NCBI GenBank assembly: GCA_029577135.1 | Contig: JARQPW010000024.1 | Span: 1 to 34,545 of the forward strand | Direction of reading: 5' to 3' | From: Acidimicrobiales bacterium | GTDB taxonomy: Bacteria > Actinomycetota > Acidimicrobiia > Acidimicrobiales > MedAcidi-G1 | DNA: 34,545 bases | Part shown: positions 24,762-32,143 of the stretch, piece by piece | How positions within the stretch are numbered: the first letter of the stretch is position 1 | Layout: each line of letters starts with the position of its first letter | Notes under the pieces: model-generated | What the model was told of the DNA's origin: nothing | The model's database searches: none | The model's input: only the letters and a program-made list of their open reading frames with translations | Translations under genes and position numbers: made by a program

Positions 24762-25880
24762 GTGGTAACCGCCCAGCGCACACTCGACCGGCACCTCGTC
24801 CGCTTCGCCGACGCCCTGCGCACGGCGGGCCTTCCCGTACCGCTGGCTTCCACGCTCGAATTCGGGCGTGCGGTGGCCGAAGTCGGCGCCGACCGCCGGG
24901 ACGGCGTCTACTGGGCGGGCCGGGCCACGCTGGTCCACCGGCCCGAGGACATCCCGCTCTACGACGAGGTCTTCGAGCAGCAGTGGTTGGGCGCCATCGG
25001 TCGTGGTCGGCCGGCCACGGTGCCGTCGCCGGTCACGCTCCTACTCGACGAGCCTGGTGGCGACGACGACGACGAGCGTGAGTCCGAAACCCCGGACAGC
25101 GACGTGCTGAGCGTGCGCTTCTCGCGCGTCGAGGTGCTGTCGGCCAGGGACTTCGCCGAGTGCTCCGATGACGAACTGGCCGAACTCCACGAGCTGATGG
25201 CCCGCCTGCGCTTTTCCGGCGAGAGCCGTCGCTGCCGTCGAATGCGTCCGAACACCCGTTCGGGACGGCTCGACCTCCGCCGGACCGTGCGTGCCGCCCT
25301 GCGCACCGAGGGCGAGGCGTTGTACCGCAGCTATCTCGAGCCGGGCGAGCGGCCCCGCCGGCTGGTCCTGCTGCTCGACGTCTCCGGCTCGATGGAGGCG
25401 TACGCCCGTGCACTGATCCGCTTCGTGCACGCAGCCACCGTCGGGCGTCGTGACGTCGAGGCCTTCGCCCTCGGCACCCGCCTCACCCGCCTCACGCGTG
25501 AGCTCTCCACGCGTGACCCCGACGCAGCCCTTGCCCGTGCGGCCGAGGCGGTCACCGACTGGTCCGGCGGCACCCGCCTGGGCGACGGCCTGCGCCTCTT
25601 CAACGACGCCTGGGGGGTCCGCGGCATGGCCCGTGGCGCCGTGGTGGTGGTCCTCTCCGACGGCTGGGACCGCGGCGACCCGGCGGTGATGTCCGAGCAG
25701 ATGCAGCGCCTCTCCCGCGTCGCCCACAGGATAGTCTGGGTCAACCCGCTCAAGGCCACCCCCGGTTATGCGCCCCTCGCCCAGGGCATGGCCGCCGCCC
25801 TGCCCCACGTCGACGAGTTCCTCGAGGGCCACAACCTCGACAGCCTCGAGATTCTGGCCGAGGCGATCACCCGCGAGTAG
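24762..25880 (+). CDS. coxE: VWA domain protein (CoxE-like)
   Basis: The 372-residue protein carries an N-terminal region (1-110) shared by CoxE proteins (VRFADALRTAGLPVP), a basic middle segment (FSGESRRCRRMRPN) and a C-terminal von Willebrand A domain. The MIDAS motif DVSGSM is at 206-211 with Asp206, Ser208 and Ser210, followed by a later SGGTRLGDGL with the conserved Thr and VLSDGWDRGD with the conserved Asp. It pairs with the MoxR ATPase directly upstream. The gene ends 26 bases from the convergent ppc stop, with no clear bidirectional terminator. Confidence 0.92.
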   Translation: MVTAQRTLDRHLVRFADALRTAGLPVPLASTLEFGRAVAEVGADRRDGVYWAGRATLVHRPEDIPLYDEVFEQQWLGAIGRGRPATVPSPVTLLLDEPGGDDDDERESETPDSDVLSVRFSRVEVLSARDFAECSDDELAELHELMARLRFSGESRRCRRMRPNTRSGRLDLRRTVRAALRTEGEALYRSYLEPGERPRRLVLLLDVSGSMEAYARALIRFVHAATVGRRDVEAFALGTRLTRLTRELSTRDPDAALARAAEAVTDWSGGTRLGDGLRLFNDAWGVRGMARGAVVVVLSDGWDRGDPAVMSEQMQRLSRVAHRIVWVNPLKATPGYAPLAQGMAAALPHVDEFLEGHNLDSLEILAEAITRE

Positions 25881-25906
25881 CCGGGACGGTTGGAGCCAGG
25901 GGGAGC

Positions 25907-28657
25907 TCAGCCCGTGTTCCGCATACCTGCTGCGATGCCGTTGATCGACAACAGCAACGCACGCTGTATCAACTCCTCGCGGTCCCCCGACTCTCCCGAC
26001 CGCACACGTGACAGCAGCTCGACCTGGAGCACGTTGATGGGATCCAGGTAGGCGTCGCGGACTTCGAGGGTGCGGCGGAGGAGCGGCTTGTCGGCGAGCA
26101 GTTCGGTGCCGGTGACCCAGGCGACCATCTCGCTGGTGAGGGCGTGCTCTGCGACGACCTGGTCGAAGATGTGGTGGAGCGAGGGGTCGACGAGGCGTTG
26201 GACGTAGTGGCGGGCGATGGCGAGGTCGGTCTTGGCGAGGGTCATCTCGACGTTCGAGATGAAGGTCTGGAAGAAGTGCCAGTCGTTGAACATGGCCCGC
26301 AGGTCGTCGCGGCGGCCGGCGTCGAAGGCGGCCCGTATGGCGGAGCCGGCGCCGTACCAGCCGGGGATGATCTGGCGGGACTGGGTCCAGCCGAACACCC
26401 AGGGGATGGCCCGCAGGTCGGCGATGCCGGAGGAGGCGGCGGCGCGGCGGGAGGGACGGGAGCCGATGTTCATGGAGCCGAGTTCCTCGACGGGGGTCGA
26501 GGAGGTGAAGTACTCGGGGAGGCCGGGGGACTCCACGAACGCCCGGTAGGCCTCGTAGGCGGCTACCGACATCTCCTCCATGACGTCGTACCAGTGGTCG
26601 ACCGTGGCGGCGTCGTGGCGGGGGGCCGTGTGGGCCAGCGAGGCGTCGAGGAGGGCGGTGACGGCGAGGTTCAGGTTGCGCCGGGCGATCTCGGGCAGGC
26701 CGTACTTGTCGGCGATGACCTCGCCCTGCTCGGTGAAGCGGACCTCGCCGTCGAGGACGCCGCTGGGCTGGCTCAGGATGGAGCCGTGGGTGGGGCCGCC
26801 GCCGCGGCCGATGGTGCCGCCGCGGCCATGGAAGACCCGGATGCGGATGCCGCTCTCCTCGGCGACCTGGCGGATGTCCCGCAGGGCCTTGTGGATCTCC
26901 CACTGGGAGGTGGTGAGGCCGCCGTCCTTGTTGGAGTCGGAGTAGCCGACCATGACCTCCTGGAGGTCGCCGCGCAACTCCAGCAGCCGGCGGTAGGCGG
27001 GGACGGCGAAGAGCTCGCGCAGGATCGGGCCGATGGCGCGCAGGTCGTCGATGGTCTCGAAGAGGGGGACGAAGCCGAGGCGGGCGACATCGTGGCCGAG
27101 GTCGACGAGCCCGATCTCTCGGGCGAGGATCACGGGGGCGAGCAGGTCGTCGACCCCGCGGGTCATGGAGACGATGTAGCTCTCGATGACGGCGTCGCCG
27201 TCTCGGTCGAGGATGCGTCGGAGGGTGCGGAACAGGGTGAGGCAGTCGTGCTCGTCCGATCCGTGCGGCGGGGCCAGGGGACGGCGACTCTCGAGTTCGG
27301 CGGCGAGCAGGTCGGTGCGCTCGACGGGAGTCGCTGCCGCATAGTCGACGCCGATGGCCGCGAACATGCCGCCGAGCGCCTCGTGGTGACGGTCGGCGTG
27401 CTCGCGGATGTCGAGGGCGGCGAAGTGGAAGCCGACCATGGCGAGCACCCTGCGCACGCGGGTGAGGCGTCCGTCGGCGAGCAGGGATCCGCCGTGGCTG
27501 CGGAGGGAGCGGTCGAGGTGCTCGAGGTCGGCGGCCAGGTCGGCGGGGGAGCCGTAGCCGTTGGCGGTGCGGCGTAGGGTCTCGGCGAGGCGGTGCTGGA
27601 TGACCGTGCACCGGATGCGGTAGGGCTCGTGCGGGTCGGTGCGGATCAGCAGGTCGGAATGCTCGGACAGGTCGCGTGCGGCGATCTCGAGGAGGTCCTC
27701 GGGGATCTCTCGGATGCGGGAGCTGACGCTCAATTCCTCGGAGAGGTCGCCGACCTCCTCGATGAGGAGTTCGATGGCACGCCGGCGTTGGAGGTCGAGG
27801 ACGGCGAGCGTGGTGCCGGGCGAGACGTTGGGGTTGCCGTCCCGGTCGCCGCCGACCCAGGTGCCGAAGCGGATCGGGGATCGGTCGGGGTCGAGCCGTT
27901 CGCCGATGCCCTCGAGGACGGCGGCCATGTCGTCGAGGAGTTGGGGCACGGCGTCCCGGACCGTCTGGTTGATGTAGTAGAGGACGAAGCGGGCCTCGTC
28001 GAAGGGGTCGGGTCGGTCGTGGCGGATCTCGTCGGTCTGCCACATGGCCTCGATGAGTTCGTCGATGCGCCGGTCGATGCGCGCCTGGTCGGCCGAGGTG
28101 CGCCACGGCTCGGTGCGCTCCTCGACGAGGTCGGAGATGCGGGCCAGCTTGTTGAGGATCGACCGACGGGAGGCCTCGGTGGGGTGGGCGGTGAAGACGG
28201 GCTGGAGGTCGGCACGGTTGACGAGGGCGGCGATGTCGGCGGGTGGGATACCGGAGTCGACCAGGCGGTGCACGGTTTCGTCGAAGTGGCTGTCGGCGTG
28301 GGTGCCGCCGATGTTGAGGTCTTCGATGCGGTGGACCTGTTCGGCGACGTTGGCGAGGTGGAAGTACATGGTGAAGGCGCGGACCAGTTGGATGGCCTGG
28401 TCGGGGTCGGCGTCGGCCAACAGGCGGGTGAGTTCGTCGGTGCTGCTCTCGCGGCCGCCACCCTTGCGGAGGCCCCGGGCGAGGCGACGGACCTTCTCGA
28501 CGGTCTCGAGCAGGGTCTCGCCGTGCTGACGGACGAGGGAGTTGCCGAGTTGGCGCCCGAGCCGACGGATGTCGGTGCGCAGGGCGGCGTCGGCCTCCGT
28601 GTGGTCGCCGACCGAGTCGGCGGAAGGTTCTGCGGTCTCCGCTGCGTCGACGGACAT
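25907..28657 (-). CDS. ppc: Phosphoenolpyruvate carboxylase
   Basis: The enzyme carboxylates PEP with bicarbonate to oxaloacetate and replenishes the TCA cycle. The 916-residue protein has all classical motifs: FTAHPTEASRRS with catalytic His158, VGYSDSNKDGG near 565-575, FHGRGGTIGRGGGPTH near 607-625 with the catalytic Arg, and the C-terminal MRNTG. The ATG at 28657 follows TAGATT by 6 bases. This gene stands alone on the minus strand, splitting the cox accessory genes into two parts. Coding-strand composition resembles the surroundings, so it does not look recently foreign. Confidence 0.97.
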   Translation of the reverse strand: MSVDAAETAEPSADSVGDHTEADAALRTDIRRLGRQLGNSLVRQHGETLLETVEKVRRLARGLRKGGGRESSTDELTRLLADADPDQAIQLVRAFTMYFHLANVAEQVHRIEDLNIGGTHADSHFDETVHRLVDSGIPPADIAALVNRADLQPVFTAHPTEASRRSILNKLARISDLVEERTEPWRTSADQARIDRRIDELIEAMWQTDEIRHDRPDPFDEARFVLYYINQTVRDAVPQLLDDMAAVLEGIGERLDPDRSPIRFGTWVGGDRDGNPNVSPGTTLAVLDLQRRRAIELLIEEVGDLSEELSVSSRIREIPEDLLEIAARDLSEHSDLLIRTDPHEPYRIRCTVIQHRLAETLRRTANGYGSPADLAADLEHLDRSLRSHGGSLLADGRLTRVRRVLAMVGFHFAALDIREHADRHHEALGGMFAAIGVDYAAATPVERTDLLAAELESRRPLAPPHGSDEHDCLTLFRTLRRILDRDGDAVIESYIVSMTRGVDDLLAPVILAREIGLVDLGHDVARLGFVPLFETIDDLRAIGPILRELFAVPAYRRLLELRGDLQEVMVGYSDSNKDGGLTTSQWEIHKALRDIRQVAEESGIRIRVFHGRGGTIGRGGGPTHGSILSQPSGVLDGEVRFTEQGEVIADKYGLPEIARRNLNLAVTALLDASLAHTAPRHDAATVDHWYDVMEEMSVAAYEAYRAFVESPGLPEYFTSSTPVEELGSMNIGSRPSRRAAASSGIADLRAIPWVFGWTQSRQIIPGWYGAGSAIRAAFDAGRRDDLRAMFNDWHFFQTFISNVEMTLAKTDLAIARHYVQRLVDPSLHHIFDQVVAEHALTSEMVAWVTGTELLADKPLLRRTLEVRDAYLDPINVLQVELLSRVRSGESGDREELIQRALLLSINGIAAGMRNTG

Positions 28658-28663
28658 GGAGAC

Positions 28664-28684
28664 AATCTAGACGACCTAGACGAC
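28664..28684 (-). promoter_or_regulatory. ppc promoter: TAGATT -10 element and tandem 9-bp repeat
   Basis: On the minus strand TAGATT (28669-28664) lies 6 bases before the ppc ATG. Just upstream, the plus-strand unit CTAGACGAC occurs twice in tandem (28667-28675 and 28676-28684), overlapping the -10 and spacer. This could be a binding site for a regulator. The surrounding 28660-28790 stretch is less GC-rich than the genes. Confidence 0.45.
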
Positions 28685-28824
28685 CAGAAAATGTTCCTGT
28701 CAGTAGATCTTGTTGACTCTGAGTGGAAATTCGGACATGCTGTATCGACACCGTCAGTGCCGACGGCCACGTTTTTCCCGCAGGCGCGCCTGTGCAGACC
28801 GTCCATGGGTGATCGGAGACGACT

Positions 28825-29113
28825 GTGAGCCATACCGGGTCCCCCGCCGCGTCAGCGGGTGCAGCGCAGCGAACTCGCCGTGCCCGGATCCAACCCGCAG
28901 ATTTTCGAGAAGGCCGCGGCCAGCGACGCCGACTTCGTCTTCCTCGACCTCGAGGACGCCGTGGCCCCCGGCGACAAGGTCGAGGCCCGTCGGAACGTCA
29001 TCGAGGCACTGCAGGACATCGACTGGCAGGGCCTGGGCAAGGGCGTGGCCGTTGTGGAGCGGCCCTCGGAGTTCGCCGAGGTCGTCGGCCGCATCCTGTA
29101 CCGCGCCGTCTGA
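28825..29113 (+). pseudogene. Remnant of an HpcH/HpaI (CitE/malyl-CoA lyase-type) gene, frameshifted and internally deleted
   Basis: Bases 28859-29020 encode RSELAVPGSNPQIFEKA...DFVFLDLEDAVAP, the N-terminal first 55 residues of a CitE-like CoA-ester lyase, whose family members are near 300 residues. Everything after about residue 55, including the metal and CoA sites, is missing; the frame ends with GVAVVERPSEFAEVVGRIL, which does not look like this family and resembles alpha/beta-hydrolase C-termini. A GTG at 28825 with GGAG 6 bases upstream looks like the original start but is out of frame. Removing one C from the C5 run at 28841-28845 would restore MSHTGSPPRQRVQRSELAVPG. The gene is thus probably non-functional. 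Confidence 0.7.
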
Positions 29114-29116
29114 GCC

Positions 29117-29133
29117 CTCCCCGTAGCGGGGAG
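29117..29133 (+). terminator. Hairpin after the lyase remnant
   Basis: CTCCCCG and CGGGGAG form a perfect 7-bp stem around loop TAG, starting 3 bases after the stop at 29113. No T-tract follows. It probably ends transcription before the XdhC genes. Confidence 0.5.
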
Positions 29134-29191
29134 ATCATCATCTCCCGGAACCGGGCGACGCCGGGCCCTCCTCCATGGGGGAATGGCGCCG

Positions 29192-29197
29192 TAGCCT
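29192..29197 (+). promoter_or_regulatory. Probable -10 element (TAGCCT) of the first XdhC-family gene
   Basis: TAGCCT lies 7 bases before the ATG at 29205 with no Shine-Dalgarno, implying a leaderless transcript that probably covers the XdhC pair, the nucleotidyltransferase and coxG. Confidence 0.5.
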
Positions 29198-29204
29198 TGT
29201 GGCC

Positions 29205-29519
29205 ATGCGGGAGATCCTCGCCGACCTCGAGCGTTGGCGCCGTCAGGGACGAAGTGTCGCCCTGGCGCGTGTCGTCGACCTCGAGGGCTCCGGCCCCCGC
29301 CTGCCGGGCGCCACGATGGCGGTCGCCGCCGACGGCGAGGTCGCCGGCTCGGTGTCCGGCGGCTGCGTCGAGGGCGCGGTCGTCGCCGAGGCACTCGACG
29401 TGCTCGACAGCGGCGATCGCCGACTGGTGTCGTTCGGCTACAGCGACGACGAGGCGTTCGCCGTCGGCCTGACCTGCGGCGGCACCATCCACCTCTTCAT
29501 CGAACCGCTGGACTGGTAG
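29205..29519 (+). CDS. XdhC/CoxI N-terminal-domain protein, short form
   Basis: This 104-residue protein consists only of the XdhC_CoxI domain. It has the expected LEGSGPRLPGATMAV and GSVSGGCVEGAVVAEA motifs with the conserved Cys, and a late GLTCGGTIHLFIEPL segment. XdhC-type proteins bind molybdenum cofactor and help insert it, in sulfurated form, into molybdenum hydroxylases. An ATG at 29175 is in frame but would place the TAGCCT element inside the gene; 29205 is preferred. The next gene follows after 4 bases and adds a full-length partner, so the two are likely to act together. Confidence 0.88.
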   Translation: MREILADLERWRRQGRSVALARVVDLEGSGPRLPGATMAVAADGEVAGSVSGGCVEGAVVAEALDVLDSGDRRLVSFGYSDDEAFAVGLTCGGTIHLFIEPLDW

Positions 29520-29523
29520 CGAA

Positions 29524-30333
29524 GTGGCCGGGGACTGCGCGTCGGAAACCGCGACCCCGATCTTCGACGCCGTGGCTGCGCTGCTCCGCGACGAGTCCGC
29601 CTTCGCCCTGGCCACCGTGGTCGAGGGCCCCGTCGCCGGCGCCAAGCTGCTGGTCCGCCCGGACGGCACGATGGGCACCCTGGGCGACGCCGACCTCGAC
29701 CGGGTCGTCGAGCGCGACGCCCTCGGTGAACTGGCGGCGGGACGCAGCGGAGTGCGCCACTACGGCGAGCACGGCGAGGCCCGGGAAGACCACGTCCGGG
29801 TGTTCATCGAGAGCTTCGCCCAACCACCAAGGATGCTGATCTTCGGTGCCGTCGACTTCACAGCAGCGCTGGTGCGGATCGCCAAGGTGCTCGGCTACCG
29901 GGTCACCGTGTGCGACGCCCGCGAGGTCTTCGCCACCCGACAGCGCTTCCCCCTCGCCGACGAGGTTGTCGTCGACTGGCCCAACCGCCTGCTCGACCAG
30001 GTGGGCGCCGACCTCGGGCCCCGGGACGCCGTCTGCGTCCTCACGCACGACAACAAGTTCGACGTGCCGGCGATCGTGTCGGCCCTCGCCACCGGGGTCG
30101 GCTACATCGGCGTCATGGGCTCCCGGCGCACCCACGAGAACCGCCTGGTGCGGCTGCGCGAGGCGGGAGTGGACGACGAGGGGATCGCCCGCCTGCGCTC
30201 ACCCATCGGGGTCGACATCGGGGCCCGCACACCGGAGGAGACCGCCGTCTCGATCGTCGCCGAGATCGTCGCCCTGCGCACGGGCCGTTCGGCGCAGGCG
30301 CTGAGCGCCTCGTCGGGGCCGATCCACGACTGA
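29524..30333 (+). CDS. XdhC/CoxF-type molybdenum hydroxylase maturation protein
   Basis: The 269-residue protein has a degenerate N-terminal XdhC_CoxI part (residues about 15-65, FALATVVEGPVAGAKLLVRP), lacking the Cys of the short form, and an intact C-terminal Rossmann-like XdhC domain. The latter is seen from RMLIFGAVDFTAALVRIAKVLGY, CDAREVFATRQRFP, CVLTHDNKFDVPA, YIGVMGSRRTHENR and SPIGVDIGARTPEETAVSI. It should help load or sulfurate the Mo cofactor. The loss of the Cys motif here and its presence in the preceding gene suggest split labour. Start GTG at 29524. Confidence 0.9.
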   Translation: MAGDCASETATPIFDAVAALLRDESAFALATVVEGPVAGAKLLVRPDGTMGTLGDADLDRVVERDALGELAAGRSGVRHYGEHGEAREDHVRVFIESFAQPPRMLIFGAVDFTAALVRIAKVLGYRVTVCDAREVFATRQRFPLADEVVVDWPNRLLDQVGADLGPRDAVCVLTHDNKFDVPAIVSALATGVGYIGVMGSRRTHENRLVRLREAGVDDEGIARLRSPIGVDIGARTPEETAVSIVAEIVALRTGRSAQALSASSGPIHD

Positions 30334-30354
30334 TCGACCGGATGTGGCGCTGAG

Positions 30355-30912
30355 ATGACGATCGCAGCCGTCGTGCTGGCCGCCGGTGGGGGCACCCGCT
30401 GGGACGGCGAGGGCCACAAGCTCCTGGCCGACCTCGACGGCCGTCCGCTGGCCGCCCATGCGATCGACGCCGCTGCGGCTGCCGGGCTCGACGAACTCGT
30501 GGTCGTGACGGGCGCCGCCGACCTCTCGAACGTGCTTCCGGCGTCGGCGACCGTCGTCCACAGCCCGGACTGGTCCGCCGGCCAGGCGGTCTCGCTGCAG
30601 TGTGCGGTCGCACACTGCCGTACGGCCGGCCACGAGGCGATGGTCCTCGGGCTGGCCGACATGCCGGGTGTCACGGCGGAGGCATGGCGGGGGGTCGCCG
30701 AGCAGTCCGGGGACCTCGTCTGCGCCTCCTTCGACGGCCGGCGGCGTCCGCCCGTCAAGGTCGCGGTCCACCTCTGGGACGAACTCCCCGTCGTCGGCGA
30801 CGAGGGCGCCCGACAGCTGTTGCACAGGAGGGCATCGGAGGTGGTGGAAGTAGCGTGCGACGGCGAGCCTGCCGACATCGACACGGTCGACGACCTGCGG
30901 GCATGGACCTGA
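30355..30912 (+). CDS. MocA/MobA-like molybdenum cofactor nucleotidyltransferase
   Basis: The 185-residue protein has a GT-A-type NTP transferase fold with LAAGGGTRWDGEGHKLLADL at residues 8-27, DMPGVTAEAW near 103 and ADIDTVDDL at the C-terminus. Neighbouring XdhC and cox genes favour a MocA role: CTP-dependent conversion of molybdopterin to the cytosine dinucleotide form used by CO-dehydrogenase-like enzymes. Use of GTP (MobA) is the alternative. It starts with ATG 21 bases after the XdhC gene and is followed by coxG after 42 bases. Confidence 0.85.
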   Translation: MTIAAVVLAAGGGTRWDGEGHKLLADLDGRPLAAHAIDAAAAAGLDELVVVTGAADLSNVLPASATVVHSPDWSAGQAVSLQCAVAHCRTAGHEAMVLGLADMPGVTAEAWRGVAEQSGDLVCASFDGRRRPPVKVAVHLWDELPVVGDEGARQLLHRRASEVVEVACDGEPADIDTVDDLRAWT

Positions 30913-30954
30913 TCGCCGACTGATCGGCGAGCTCGACGTGGAGGACCCGGTGCA

Positions 30955-31647
30955 GTGGAACTGATCAACGAATTCGAGGTGGACGCCCCGATCGACCGGG
31001 TCTGGTCGGTCCTGACGGACGTGGAGCGCATCGCCCCCTGTCTGCCGGGCGCCCAACTCCAGGAGGTCCAGGGCGACGAGTACCGGGGCGTGGTGAAGGT
31101 CAAGGTCGGACCCATCACCGCCCAGTACAAGGGGGCGGCCAGTTTCGTCGAGAAGGACGATGCCGGGTACCGGGCGGTCCTGCGGGCAGAGGGACGTGAC
31201 ACCCGTGGTGCAGGCAACGCCGCAGCCGAGATCACCGCCGAGATGGCGTCGACCGCCTCCGGCACGAGGGTCACGGTCACCACCGACCTGAAGGTAACCG
31301 GCAAGGTGGCCCAGTTCGGCCGCGGGGTGATGGCCGACGTGTCGAAGAAGTTGATGGGCCAGTTCGCCGACAACCTCAACGATCTCCTCGACCAGGACGA
31401 GCCTGTTGCGGAGAAGCCAGCGGATGTGCCTGCTCCCGCCGAGGTTCCCGATGCGACAGCGGATGTGCCTGCTCCCGCCGAGGTTCCCGATGAGCAGGTG
31501 CAGGAAGAGCAGGTACGCGTCATCGACGCCCCGGAGGCAACGGCGGTCGACCTGCTCGGTGCCGCTGGTGCGCCGGTGCTCAAGCGGCTGCTGCCGGTGG
31601 CCGTGGCGGTCGTCGTGCTGGTGGTCGTGATCATCGTCCTCGTCTAG
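30955..31647 (+). CDS. coxG: CoxG-like SRPBCC protein with C-terminal membrane anchor
   Basis: The 230-residue protein has a CoxG (SRPBCC/START-like) domain over residues 1-145, with VDAPIDRVWSVLTD, CLPGAQL and KVKVGPITAQYKG. A Pro/Ala/Glu-rich linker with two 13-residue repeats follows (about 152-182), and a terminal hydrophobic helix of about 20 residues (PVAVAVVVLVVVIIVLV) ends the protein. CoxG is reported to attach CO dehydrogenase to the membrane, which fits the tail anchor. GGAGGA lies 9 bases before the GTG at 30955. It ends 13 bases before the DUF501 gene, so the cox unit runs into the resumed core block. Confidence 0.92.
   Translation: MELINEFEVDAPIDRVWSVLTDVERIAPCLPGAQLQEVQGDEYRGVVKVKVGPITAQYKGAASFVEKDDAGYRAVLRAEGRDTRGAGNAAAEITAEMASTASGTRVTVTTDLKVTGKVAQFGRGVMADVSKKLMGQFADNLNDLLDQDEPVAEKPADVPAPAEVPDATADVPAPAEVPDEQVQEEQVRVIDAPEATAVDLLGAAGAPVLKRLLPVAVAVVVLVVVIIVLV
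31419..31492 (+). repeat. Exact 35-bp direct repeat with 39-bp period in the coxG linker
   Basis: Bases 31419-31453 and 31458-31492 are identical by eye. The 39-base period equals 13 codons (ADVPAPAEVPD plus two residues), so unit number can change without frameshift. Confidence 0.9.
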
Positions 31648-31660
31648 GGAGCCGGGAGCC

Positions 31661-32143
31661 GTGTCCTCCGACGACGAGCGGGCGCTGGTCGGGGAACTCC
31701 TCGGGCGTCCGCCACTGGGGGCCTTCGAGATCGCCGTCCGCGACGCCGACGGGTTGCCGGTCGTCATCGTGAACCATCCGCTCCTGGAGGACGGCCGTCC
31801 GATGCCCACCCGCTACTGGCTGGTGGGTGCCGACCTGCGTTCCCGGATCGGCACGCTCGAGTCGGCGGGCGGCGTCCGCGCTGCCGAGGCCGCCGTCGAC
31901 GCCACGGCGCTGGCTGCCGCCCACGAGCGCTACGCATCGGAGCGCGACGCGCTGATCCCCGTCGACCACGAGGGCCCGCGGCCGAGTGGCGGGGTGGGCG
32001 GCACGCGCCGGGGCGTGAAGTGCCTCCACGCCCACTACGCCTGGTACCTGGCGGGCGGCGACGACCCGGTCGGGCGCTGGGTCGCGGAGCAGTTGCAGGT
32101 GCAAGGGTTGGACGAGGAGATCGGTGGGCAAGATGGCGCCTGA
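31661..32143 (+). CDS. DUF501 family protein
   Basis: The 160-residue protein belongs to DUF501, a family of unknown function nearly always found between ftsB and ppx in Actinobacteria. Family segments are LLGRPPLGAFEIAVRD, VVIVNHPLLEDGRPMPTRYWL and GVKCLHAHYAWYLAGG. It contains the conserved Cys in KCLHAHYA. The start is GTG at 31661, preceded by GGGAG. The last 20 bases overlap the ppx reading frame if ppx starts at 32124. Its position after coxG and not after ftsB marks the right edge of the interruption. Confidence 0.93.
   Translation: MSSDDERALVGELLGRPPLGAFEIAVRDADGLPVVIVNHPLLEDGRPMPTRYWLVGADLRSRIGTLESAGGVRAAEAAVDATALAAAHERYASERDALIPVDHEGPRPSGGVGGTRRGVKCLHAHYAWYLAGGDDPVGRWVAEQLQVQGLDEEIGGQDGA

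Noticed and set aside
25041-28751. A 1236-codon minus-strand frame overlapping ppc and coxE.
   Set aside because: It is a shifted frame of ppc with Arg/Pro-rich translation; the true ppc frame has all catalytic motifs.
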